This document shows positions 10,134-17,335 of a DNA stretch of 31,815 nt, in pieces. Below the pieces are notes generated by a model, which worked only from the letters and a program-made list of their open reading frames with translations, was not told where the DNA came from and did not search any database. Made by a program: the position numbers and the translations under genes. How positions within the stretch are numbered: position 1 is the first letter of the stretch; each line of letters begins with the position of its first letter. This stretch comes from an uncultured Collinsella sp. (GTDB taxonomy: Bacteria; Actinomycetota; Coriobacteriia; Coriobacteriales; Coriobacteriaceae), in NCBI GenBank assembly GCA_902494625.1, contig CABUUB010000017.1:1-31815 (forward strand), read 5' to 3'.

Positions 10134-10781
10134 CTAGAGCGTGCCGTAGATGCGGTCGCCGGCGTCGCCCAGGCCGGGAACGATGTAGGCAGCCTCGTTG
10201 AGATGGTCGTCGATGGCGCAGGTATAGATATGCACATCAGGGTCCTTCTCAGTCAGCGACTTGAGGCCCTCGGGGGCCGCGACGATGCACAGCATGCGGA
10301 TGTCCTTGACACCGCGCTCGCGCAGGTAGCTAATGGCCATCTCGGCCGAACCGCCCGTGGCGAGCATGGGGTCGACGACCAGGCAGATGCGCTGGTCGAT
10401 ATCCTTGGGCATCTTGCAGTAATACTCGTGCGGCTCGTGGGTGACCTCGTCGCGCTCCATGCCGATGTGGCCCACGCGAGCGGAGGGCACCAGGTCGAGG
10501 ATGCCGTCGACCATGCCAAGGCCCGCACGCAGGATGGGCACGATGGCGAGTTTCTTGCCGGCAAGCTGTTTGAACGTGGCGGTAGTGATGGGGGTCTCGA
10601 CCTCGACGTCTTCCATAGGCAGGTCGCGCATGGCCTCGTAGCCGTCAAAAAGCGCGAGTTCGCGCACGAGCTGACGGAACTGGTTGGTGCCGGTGTTTTT
10701 GTCGCGCAGGATCGACAGCTTGTGCTGGACGAGCGGGTGATCGACAAGCGTCACACGGGACGCATCGTAGGTGACGGTCAT
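10134..10781 (-). CDS. upp: Uracil phosphoribosyltransferase
   Basis: Cytosolic pyrimidine salvage enzyme converting uracil and PRPP to UMP. The predicted protein is 215 residues, the usual UPRT size. The PRPP loop reads VDPMLATGGSA, and the uracil-binding end is YIVPGLGDAGDRIYGT. The ATG at 10781 gives the family-typical beginning MTVTYDASRVTLVDHPLVQH; the 20-residue upstream extension is not conserved in type and is rejected. AAAGGGGC precedes the start. It stands between glpK and the atp operon, with short overlapping hairpins in its leader. Confidence 0.96.
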   Translation of the reverse strand: MTVTYDASRVTLVDHPLVQHKLSILRDKNTGTNQFRQLVRELALFDGYEAMRDLPMEDVEVETPITTATFKQLAGKKLAIVPILRAGLGMVDGILDLVPSARVGHIGMERDEVTHEPHEYYCKMPKDIDQRICLVVDPMLATGGSAEMAISYLRERGVKDIRMLCIVAAPEGLKSLTEKDPDVHIYTCAIDDHLNEAAYIVPGLGDAGDRIYGTL

Positions 10782-10804
10782 GGATTGATTGCCCCTTTCG
10801 TTGC

Positions 10805-10832
10805 GGCCGCAAAACGGCCTTGCTGACAAGGC
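10805..10832 (-). promoter_or_regulatory. Two overlapping hairpins in the upp leader
   Basis: GGCCG/CGGCC (10805-10819) and GCCTTG/CAAGGC (10817-10832) share three bases and cannot both be complete. They lie directly upstream of the upp ribosome site. They could be a small attenuator-like switch, but neither is followed by a T-run. Confidence 0.25.
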
Positions 10833-10904
10833 GCGCAGCAATGTTGCCGCCGCACGCCATGCATAAGTTTAGCGGTTTGTTGTATCGAGCAGCCCATCGC
10901 AGCC

Positions 10905-12446
10905 CTACTGTGCGGTACTGAGCGAGCGCTTGACTGCATCACGCCAGCCCGCAAGGTTTTGCTCGCGACGCTCGGCGGACATATGGGGAAGGAAGGTCCT
11001 AACGATCTGGGCATTTTGCTCCAGCTCTTCAAGGTCTTCCCAATAGCCGACGGCAAGACCCGCCAAGTACGCGGCACCGATTGCCGTGGTCTCCACCGTC
11101 TCGCATTGCAGCACGGGGATATCCAGCAGGTCGGCCTGGAATTGCATGATGAACTCGTTGCGTGAGGCGCCGCCATCGACGGACAGGCGCTCAATCGAAA
11201 GTCCCACGTCCTGCTCCATGGCGCGCAGCACGTCATAACTCTGGTAGGCCATGGACTCGCAGGCCGCACGCACAATGGTCGCGCGACTCGAGGCACCGGT
11301 CAGGCCGCACACGATACCGCGGGCACGCGGGTCCCACCAGGGAGCGCCCAGGCCAGCGAAGGCGGGGACGAAGTAGCAGCCCTCGTTGTCGTTGATCGAA
11401 GCGGCGAGTTGCGCGGACTCGCTCACACTCGAGATGATGCCCATGTTGTTGCGCAGCCAGTTCATGGTTGAGCCGGCGGCAAAGATAGAACCCTCGAGCG
11501 CATAGCTGATCTTGCCGTCCGCGGCGATACCGATCGTGGAGACCAGACCGTTCTTGGATTCGACGACCTCGTCGCCGGTGTTCATGAGCATAAAGCAACC
11601 CGTGCCATAGGTGTTTTTGGTCTGGCCGGGATGGAAACAGCAGTGGCCGAACAGCGACGCCTGCTGATCGCCTGCCACGCCCATGATGGGCGGCATGTTG
11701 GTCATGATGTCGCTCGCGACGCGGCCGTAGTCGCCCGAGCTCCAACGAACCTCGGGCATCATGGAACGTGGAACGTCAAAGAGCGCCAGCAGGTCGTCGT
11801 CCCAATCGAGCGTATGGATATTAAAGAGCGCCGTGCGGCTGGCATTGGTGTAGTCGGTGGCAAAGACCTGACTGCCGGTGAGGTTGTAGATGAGCCAGGT
11901 GTCGATGGTGCCGAACATGAGGTCGCCCGCCGCCGCGCTCTCACGCGCACCGTCGACGTTGTCGAGGATCCACTGCACCTTGGAAGCCGAGAAATACGGA
12001 TCGAGCGTGAGTCCCGTGCGGGAGCGCACCAGCTCTTCTGCGCCCCGCTCGACCAGCTCGTCGATCAGAGGTGCGGTGCGACGGCATTGCCACACGATGG
12101 CGTTATAGATGGGTTGGCCGCTTATGCGGTCCCACACCACCGTGGTCTCGCGCTGGTTGGAGATACCGATGGCGGCGATGCGGTCAGAATGGATGCCGCT
12201 CTTAAACTGGACCTCCATCATCACGCCGATCTGGCTGGCAAGCACCTCCATGGGGTCTTGCTCTATCCAACCGGGACGCGGGAAGCTGGTTTTGACGCTA
12301 CGACGTGCCTGCGCGACGATGCAGCCGTACTCGTCGACGATGGTCGCAAGTACCGAGGTGGTGCCGCAGTCGAGCGCCATGATGTAGGAACCGCCAAAGT
12401 TAAACGAGGCATCTTCCATGCCCAGGCTGCCCAGATTCAACGACAT
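10905..12446 (-). CDS. glpK: Glycerol kinase
   Basis: FGGY-family kinase of 513 residues converting glycerol to glycerol 3-phosphate with ATP. Recognisable blocks are the N-terminal phosphate loop MALDCGTTS, the substrate region ISNQRETTVVWD, the IVWQCRRT motif, NTYGTGCFMLMNTG, and the C-terminal FGGY-type DGGASRNEFIMQFQADLL. About 20 residues precede the usual family start, and M10 or M23 are alternatives, but ATG 12446 has AAAGGTG well placed. It begins 13 bp after tsaC, so the two are co-transcribed. No glycerol facilitator or dehydrogenase is adjacent. Confidence 0.95.
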   Translation of the reverse strand: MSLNLGSLGMEDASFNFGGSYIMALDCGTTSVLATIVDEYGCIVAQARRSVKTSFPRPGWIEQDPMEVLASQIGVMMEVQFKSGIHSDRIAAIGISNQRETTVVWDRISGQPIYNAIVWQCRRTAPLIDELVERGAEELVRSRTGLTLDPYFSASKVQWILDNVDGARESAAAGDLMFGTIDTWLIYNLTGSQVFATDYTNASRTALFNIHTLDWDDDLLALFDVPRSMMPEVRWSSGDYGRVASDIMTNMPPIMGVAGDQQASLFGHCCFHPGQTKNTYGTGCFMLMNTGDEVVESKNGLVSTIGIAADGKISYALEGSIFAAGSTMNWLRNNMGIISSVSESAQLAASINDNEGCYFVPAFAGLGAPWWDPRARGIVCGLTGASSRATIVRAACESMAYQSYDVLRAMEQDVGLSIERLSVDGGASRNEFIMQFQADLLDIPVLQCETVETTAIGAAYLAGLAVGYWEDLEELEQNAQIVRTFLPHMSAERREQNLAGWRDAVKRSLSTAQ

Positions 12447-12459
12447 CGCTTACACCTTT

Positions 12460-13203
12460 CTATTGCATCGGGTCGGACAGGACCCGTTCGATCTCTGATG
12501 CGGGAAGTGCGCCTTGGCGCAGGATCTGGAGCCCGCCGTGCTGGAACGACACGATGGTCGAGGCGTCGCGACACGGGGTCTCACCGGCGTCGACGGCAAC
12601 ATCGACCCCCTCCAGGATGCGACCTTCGACGGCGGCAAAGCTTGCCGGCGAGGGCACGCCGTGTGTGTTGGCGCTCGTGCAGGCAAGGGGACTGCCGCAG
12701 GCGCGGATGAGCGCTTGGACCACGGGCGAGGCCGAAGCGCGAAGTGCCACCGTGTCGTCGGCGGCGCGCATAAAGGTCGGCACGCAGGGGGCTGCCTTGA
12801 CCACGATAGTCAGGGCTCCCGGCCAGCATCGTCGCGCGAGTACGCGGGCATCTTCCGGGATATCCACGCCATAGCGGTCGAGTGCTTCGACGCCATCGAC
12901 CAGCCAAGCGACGGTTTGCGTGAGCTCACGTTGCTTGAGAGTGAAGATACGGCGATAGCCGGTGCCGAGCGCAGGAACTGCGGCGCCATTGACGGCAGCC
13001 TGCGGATCGCGCGGCCACGATGGGAATTCGCTTGTATCTTGGGGCACGGCGTCCGAGAAGGCGTTGACTGCCACGGCGACACCGTAGACGGTCTCGGTCG
13101 GGATCAAAGCCAGGCCGCCGCGGCCGAGCACCTCGGCCGTGCGCTCGACGGCAAGCCGATGCGGCTCGCGCGTTCCCTCGTATACCCGATAGACCGTCTG
13201 CAT
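12460..13203 (-). CDS. tsaC: L-threonylcarbamoyladenylate synthase (TsaC/Sua5/YrdC), with insertion
   Basis: Makes threonylcarbamoyl-AMP from threonine, bicarbonate and ATP for the t6A37 modification of ANN-decoding tRNAs. The 247-residue protein has the YrdC signature IPTETVYG (34-41) and WPGALTIVV. The conserved KxR (K90, R92 in LKQR) and SxN (S177, N179 in TSAN) residues are present. Between the nucleotide loop and KxR there is an extra segment of about 35 residues (51-84), and the usual KGRP sequence is lost around K90. The weak AAGGGG is rather distant from ATG 13203. The C-terminus is short, lacking a Sua5 domain. Confidence 0.85.
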   Translation of the reverse strand: MQTVYRVYEGTREPHRLAVERTAEVLGRGGLALIPTETVYGVAVAVNAFSDAVPQDTSEFPSWPRDPQAAVNGAAVPALGTGYRRIFTLKQRELTQTVAWLVDGVEALDRYGVDIPEDARVLARRCWPGALTIVVKAAPCVPTFMRAADDTVALRASASPVVQALIRACGSPLACTSANTHGVPSPASFAAVEGRILEGVDVAVDAGETPCRDASTIVSFQHGGLQILRQGALPASEIERVLSDPMQ

Positions 13204-13351
13204 GTGTATGCCAGCCCCTTACGCTCTGGTGCAAGTTTGTTTACTGTGGGGCATTCTCGCACGAAACGTTCAACCTATTTGCCCAGAGCGCATGTTGGTT
13301 TGGTGAGCGGCTCTAGTAGTCGGTGAAAGTGAGGGGGTTAATTGAAGATTT

Positions 13352-13654
13352 TTAGCGCGCAAGCGTAACGGTACGATCGGGAAACTCGATGCTTGCAACC
13401 AGTTTTCCGCCGAGGCTCTCTGCGTACCTGCTCAGCGTGTCGAGCCTCATCGAACCCAACTCCCCACGCTCGAGCTCGGATACACGTTTTTGAGAAACGC
13501 CCATCGACTGGGCGACCGACGCCTGTGTTAGATCTTTTAACCTGCGAATCTGAGCAAGCTTATAGGCTTCGATACGATCGCGAGTCCTCTCCTGCTCGGC
13601 GGTAATGGAGTCGCGTGTTATCCCGCGAGATTCCATATACTCATGCAGTTCCAT
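13352..13654 (-). CDS. higA: HigA-type XRE antitoxin
   Basis: A 100-residue DNA-binding protein with an XRE helix-turn-helix (about residues 36-68: IRRLKDLTQASVAQSMGVSQ followed by KRVSELERGE) and a short C-terminal beta extension (KLVASIEFPDRTVTL). It starts inside the end of the toxin gene (14-bp overlap), the toxin-first order of higBA loci. Such antitoxins bind the toxin and repress their own promoter. The family assignment rests on the HTH and context, not a unique motif. Confidence 0.85.
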   Translation of the reverse strand: MELHEYMESRGITRDSITAEQERTRDRIEAYKLAQIRRLKDLTQASVAQSMGVSQKRVSELERGELGSMRLDTLSRYAESLGGKLVASIEFPDRTVTLAR

Positions 13655-14036
13655 CTCGATCGAGCCTCCTTACGTGGCGACGGTATATTTGCTCGGCCCT
13701 TGGAATGTTGATCGCATACCAACCGTTCCATTTTGCCCTTGACGATCCCGCTCGCGACTTATCACCCGCCAATAGCAATACCGCCTGGCGCTTGGGGTCA
13801 AAGGCGAAGAGGATGCGAATCACCTGCCCACCACACGACGTCACTCTCAGCTCCTTTAAATGATGAAGCTTCGAGCCCTTTACGCGGTCAACCAGCGGAC
13901 GACCAAGGCTGGGACCTTCCTTCTCGAGCACCAAAAGGTCTGCATAAATCTGCTTCAGCGTAGCTTCATCCTGCTCATCAAGCCAAGGTTCAATGTAATC
14001 AAGCACGATACGGTACCGATGCAGCTGATTTGACAT
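13641..14036 (-). CDS. higB: HigB/RelE-like toxin (phage Gp49-like)
   Basis: A 131-residue basic protein of the RelE/HigB superfamily, expected to be a ribosome-dependent mRNA endonuclease. The phage-derived Gp49-like pattern is visible: GRPLVDRVKGSKLHHLKELR, then QVIRILFAFDP and AVLLLAGDKS. It begins at ATG 14036 with AAGGAGAAAGGT upstream and overlaps the antitoxin gene by 14 bp. A small palindrome sits 10 bp upstream of its start. The activity is inferred from family and pairing. Confidence 0.85.
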   Translation of the reverse strand: MSNQLHRYRIVLDYIEPWLDEQDEATLKQIYADLLVLEKEGPSLGRPLVDRVKGSKLHHLKELRVTSCGGQVIRILFAFDPKRQAVLLLAGDKSRAGSSRAKWNGWYAINIPRAEQIYRRHVRRLDRDGTA

Positions 14037-14045
14037 ACCTTTCTC

Positions 14046-14060
14046 CTTCTATAGTAGAAG
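14046..14060. promoter_or_regulatory. Candidate HigA operator
   Basis: Perfect inverted repeat CTTCTA-TAG-TAGAAG at the toxin ribosome site. On the minus strand TTGCGC, 16 bp, TATACC just upstream could be the promoter. A second small repeat GCAAG/CTTGC is at 14075-14090. Position and symmetry fit antitoxin autoregulation. Confidence 0.5.
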
Positions 14061-14111
14061 TTTTACGGTATATTGCAAGGACAAACTTGCGCAAATGTCT
14101 ATTTATTCAGC

Positions 14112-15386
14112 TTAAATACGCTGTTTGGGCTCGGTGACGATGGCTCGAACGATGCGGGGACGATCGGTGAGGTCGTGGACGATACGCACGTCCGAAAGGC
14201 CTGCTTGACGACAGAGCTCGGCCGCGGCGTCGAGCGCGCCCTCGTAGAGCTCGCAGGCAAACAGGCCGCCGGCACGCAGCATGTAGGGCGCCGCGTTGAG
14301 CAGGCGGCGGAAGATATCGAGACCGTCGGCACCGCCCTCGAGCGCCAGATCGGGCTCAAAGTCCTTGACCTCATGCGGCAGCGAGCGCATGACATTGGTG
14401 GGGATGTAGGGCGGGTTGGAGACGAGTACGTCAAAGGTGCCCCACTCTTCGCGGGGAATGGAGCTCACCAGGTTTGTGAGGCTGAAGGCGACCTCGTCGG
14501 ACGTGAGGCCAAGCGCATCGCGGTTTTTGGTAGCAAGGTCGATGGCGCGCGGCTCGATATCGGTAGCAGTGCAGGTAACGTGCCCGCGGCGCTCCCAGGC
14601 AAGGGAGAGCGAAATGCAGCCCGTGCCGCAGCCGACCTCGAGAACGCGGGCAGTGCGGGGCTCGGCTGGGGCAGATACGTTGGCCTCGGCGGCATCTTGC
14701 GCGGGAGTCGCCTGTTGGTCGTTGTCCTCAATGGCGATGCCGTATTCGTCGAGCTCGGGCTCGGGGGTTTCCATGGCCTCTGCTTCTGCCGCTTCGGCTT
14801 CTGCTGCCTGCGCGGCGGCTTCCTCGGCCTCGCGATCGGCCAGTTCCTCGGCATAGGCGCGGCTACCGAGCACGTCGCTACCCAGCGCAGCCTCATCGGC
14901 GGCCGTCAGGTTGGCGGCACGGCGCTCGGCGGCCGCGCGTTCGTCAGCCAGCGCCGCCTCGGCTTTGCGGGCCTGCTCGACCTCATCGTTCCAAGGCAGC
15001 TCCACGCGCTGGCGGGCAGCGGCCTCGGGGCTCAGCACCTCGGCATCCAGATAGTTCAGAACTTCTTCGACGAGCATCTCGGTCTCGGGGCGCGGGATGA
15101 GCACACCGGGGGCGCACGCGACGTCGATCATGCGAAACTGCGTGCTACCGGTGATGTACTGCAGCGGCTCGCCCTTCGCGCGACGGACGACCGCCGCGTG
15201 CATGGTCTCGAGCTGCGCTGCGTCGAGCGTCTCGTCCATGCGCATATATAAGTCGATACGCGCCAAACCCGTAGCTGCGCACAGCAGCCACTCGGCAGAA
15301 AGACGGGGGTGCTCCTCGCCGCGCTCGGCCAGGTACTCCTTGGTCCACTCGAGACAACGCTTGATGGTCCAGATCTCGTTTGCCAT
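14112..15386 (-). CDS. prmC: Release-factor glutamine methyltransferase with acidic Ala/Glu insertion
   Basis: Methylates the Gln of the GGQ motif in RF1 and RF2. The predicted 424 residues compare with about 280 for the family. The N-terminal helical domain runs to about residue 114 (ending RPETEMLVEEVL), and the SAM-binding motif EVGCGTGCISLSLA starts at residue 250. The catalytic NPPY is at 324-327, followed by FEPDLALEGGADGL. Between them is an insertion of about 130 residues (115-245), very rich in Ala and Glu and apparently coiled or disordered. The reading frame is open throughout with normal codon use, so it is an insertion and not a frameshift artefact. ATG 15386 has GGGAGG upstream. 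prfA, its substrate gene, lies upstream on the same strand. Confidence 0.92.
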   Translation of the reverse strand: MANEIWTIKRCLEWTKEYLAERGEEHPRLSAEWLLCAATGLARIDLYMRMDETLDAAQLETMHAAVVRRAKGEPLQYITGSTQFRMIDVACAPGVLIPRPETEMLVEEVLNYLDAEVLSPEAAARQRVELPWNDEVEQARKAEAALADERAAAERRAANLTAADEAALGSDVLGSRAYAEELADREAEEAAAQAAEAEAAEAEAMETPEPELDEYGIAIEDNDQQATPAQDAAEANVSAPAEPRTARVLEVGCGTGCISLSLAWERRGHVTCTATDIEPRAIDLATKNRDALGLTSDEVAFSLTNLVSSIPREEWGTFDVLVSNPPYIPTNVMRSLPHEVKDFEPDLALEGGADGLDIFRRLLNAAPYMLRAGGLFACELYEGALDAAAELCRQAGLSDVRIVHDLTDRPRIVRAIVTEPKQRI

Positions 15387-15434
15387 GGGGTCCTCCCCTC
15401 TTAAGCGCCGGGCGGCGCGCGAATGTCGGAGCAG

Positions 15435-15461
15435 ATTGTACGCGAGGCCAGCGCTTGGCAA
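15435..15461 (-). promoter_or_regulatory. Predicted prmC promoter
   Basis: Minus strand TTGCCA (15456-15461), 15-bp spacer, TACAAT (15435-15440), about 50 bp before the prmC ATG. The spacer is short, so strength is uncertain. Confidence 0.45.
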
Positions 15462-15550
15462 GGGACGATCGAAGGCAATTATCGAGAATCAGCCCAGAAT
15501 TTTGCACCGGGCTCGCTCAAAGTGTTCATTCGCCGACGTCCAGATTTGCA

Positions 15551-15625
15551 TTCGTCAAGCTTTTGGCAAGGTTGCCCAAAAACTGACCAATATCTAACCA
15601 AGAACTTGCCAAATCACTTGACGAA
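15551..15625 (-). repeat. Long inverted repeat enclosing an 11-bp CCAA array
   Basis: Imperfect arms of about 23 bp (15551-15573 and 15603-15625, containing TTCGTCAAG and TTGGCAAG with their complements) surround 29 nt. Across it CCAA occurs at 15576, 15587, 15598 and 15609, exactly 11 bp apart; on the minus strand this is TTGG(C/T/G)(A/T/C)AG-like. It lies in an AT-rich stretch (about 15540-15780) between prfA and prmC. The 632-bp gap 15387-16018 holds this, a candidate promoter and structured element copy 2. I see no gene in it. Confidence 0.6.
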
Positions 15626-15778
15626 CAACGCGGTAAAAATCACCCCGCGACTTCTCGGACGATTTTTTGAGCATTATTTTCAATAGCAGATGAATGCCGC
15701 TAATTTCTTTGAGCAGATAGACAGCTTAAAGGCCATCAAAGCCGATTGAATAACATCTCAAAGCAATGTGCCCAACCT

Positions 15779-16018
15779 AGTCGTTTAAGAACGTCCCCAA
15801 TGACTACATCTAAGGCGCCGCAGGTTGAGCATACCGCATCCGGAGCAAGGCAACGCCGCAGGTAGAGGACGGACAGCGAGCGGGTCGCATTTGAGACAAG
15901 ATGACGTGAAACGAAAGGGCGCTGACCTTCTGGTCGCGCCCTTGAAGTTGAACGTCAGATTGTCCAAATGCGGCCCGCGCAGCGTCGGCTGGTCCGCCGT
16001 TCGGTAGAACGGCGGAAC
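15779..16018 (-). repeat. Structured intergenic element, copy 2
   Basis: Directly after the prfA stop on the minus strand: 10-bp hairpin (15993-16016, loop TACC as in copy 1), CGACGCTGCGCG-like block, a 99-nt two-part stem-loop (15880-15978) with 14-bp outer stem and GACC-AGAA-GGTC cap, then the same 27-nt end motif (15779-15805). It has about 45 bp more than copy 1 between the stem-loop and that end motif. Base differences between the copies are few and mostly in loops. Confidence 0.75.
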
Positions 16019-17086
16019 CTACACGGCCTGCGCCAGCTTCTCGGCTCGCTCGGCGGCGGCGAGCGCCTCGATGACGGTGCCGAGCTGATCGCCCAGAAGG
16101 ACGCCGTTGTAGGTGGAGTTGAAACCGATGCGGTGATCGGTCACGCGGTCCTGGGGCTGGTTATAGGTACGGATCTTCTCGGAACGGTTGCCGTGGCCGA
16201 TCTGGCTCTGGCGCTCGGCACCGAGCTCTGCCCGCTGCTTCTCGAGCTCCATCTCGTACAGACGAGCGCGCAGCATCTGCATGCAGACTTCGCGGTTCTG
16301 AATCTGGGAGCGCTGTTCCTGCGACTGCACCACGGTGTTGGTGGGCAGGTGGGTGATGCGCACGGCGGAATAAGTGGTGTTAACGCACTGACCGCCAGGG
16401 CCGGAGGCGCAGTAGGTGTCAATGCGCAGGTCGGACTGGTTGATCTGGACGTCGATCTCCTCGGCCTCGGGAAGCACGGCGACAGTTGCCGTGGAGGTCT
16501 GGATACGGCCCTGGGACTCGGTCTTGGGAACGCGCTGGACGCGGTGCACGCCGGACTCGAACTTCATGACGGAGTAGACGCGGTCGCCCTCGACCTTGAA
16601 CTCGATGGACTTAAAGCCGCCTGCCTCGCTAGGGCTGGAGTCGAGCACGGTGGTCTTCCAGCCGCGCGACTCACAGAAGCGCTGATACATCTTGTAGAGG
16701 TCGCCGGCAAAGATGGCTGCCTCGTCGCCACCGGCGGCAGAGCGAATCTCGACGATGGTGTTCTTGTCGTCGTTGGGGTCGCTCGGGATGAGCATGTACT
16801 TGATGTCTTCCTCGAGCTGGGGAAGCTTGTCCTCGTTCTCGGAGATGTCCATCTGGAGCATCTCCTTCTCGTCAGCATCGGTGGTGTCGCGGAGCATCTC
16901 CTTGGCAGCCTCGATGTCATCGAGCGCGCCGATGTACTCGCGCGAAGCGGCGATGAGGTCGGACTGGTGCGCGTACTCCTTATTGAGACGCGTGAACTCC
17001 TTGATGTCGGAGGCGACGGCCGGGTCGGAAAGCTTCTTCTCGAGCTCCTCGTAGGCCTTGATAATCTTTTCGAGCTTGTCGCGCAT
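16019..17086 (-). CDS. prfA: Peptide chain release factor 1
   Basis: Class I release factor reading UAA and UAG, 355 residues. The stop-codon recognition tripeptide is Pro-Lys-Thr at 187-189 (RF1-type PxT, not the RF2 SPF). The GGQ that enters the peptidyl-transferase centre is at 231-233 in SGPGGQCVNTTYSAV; the usual HVNTTDSAV is altered at two places (Cys234, Tyr239). ATG 17086 has AAAGGAG upstream. Its modifying enzyme PrmC is encoded next on the same strand, but 632 bp away, with a repeat element between. Confidence 0.97.
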   Translation of the reverse strand: MRDKLEKIIKAYEELEKKLSDPAVASDIKEFTRLNKEYAHQSDLIAASREYIGALDDIEAAKEMLRDTTDADEKEMLQMDISENEDKLPQLEEDIKYMLIPSDPNDDKNTIVEIRSAAGGDEAAIFAGDLYKMYQRFCESRGWKTTVLDSSPSEAGGFKSIEFKVEGDRVYSVMKFESGVHRVQRVPKTESQGRIQTSTATVAVLPEAEEIDVQINQSDLRIDTYCASGPGGQCVNTTYSAVRITHLPTNTVVQSQEQRSQIQNREVCMQMLRARLYEMELEKQRAELGAERQSQIGHGNRSEKIRTYNQPQDRVTDHRIGFNSTYNGVLLGDQLGTVIEALAAAERAEKLAQAV

Positions 17087-17287
17087 GGCGGGACTCCTTT
17101 ATATGCGTGAAGGTGAAAATCGGCAGAGTTGATGGGGCGCGCGGCGCCACTGCGGGGGTAAGCCCGGCTAGAACATGTCGATCTTCAGATACATGCGCAT
17201 CCCTTCGCGTATGGGGTACATAGTTGCGGTCTAACCCAAACATGATAGCGTGCCCAGGCAAACCTGCATATAACCCGCACGGAATGA

Positions 17288-17320
17288 TTGGTGCAAACAA
17301 ACCTGACCCCATTGCACCAA
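17288..17320. repeat. Hairpin TTGGTGCAA/TTGCACCAA with ATGGGGTCAGG loop
   Basis: Perfect 9-bp arms around a 15-nt loop that on the minus strand reads TGGGGTCAGG plus T-rich sequence. It lies 15 bp after the M20 peptidase stop and may serve as its 3' end. The loop motif recurs at 39-70. No other feature is evident in 17087-17335. Confidence 0.5.
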
Positions 17321-17335
17321 GGGCTTGCTTTTTGG

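Noticed and set aside
17168..17200. Ten-codon minus-strand leader peptide (MRMYLKIDMF) upstream of prfA
   Set aside because: Only a loosely placed AAGGG supports it, and no regulatory hairpin pair or codon pattern indicates attenuation.
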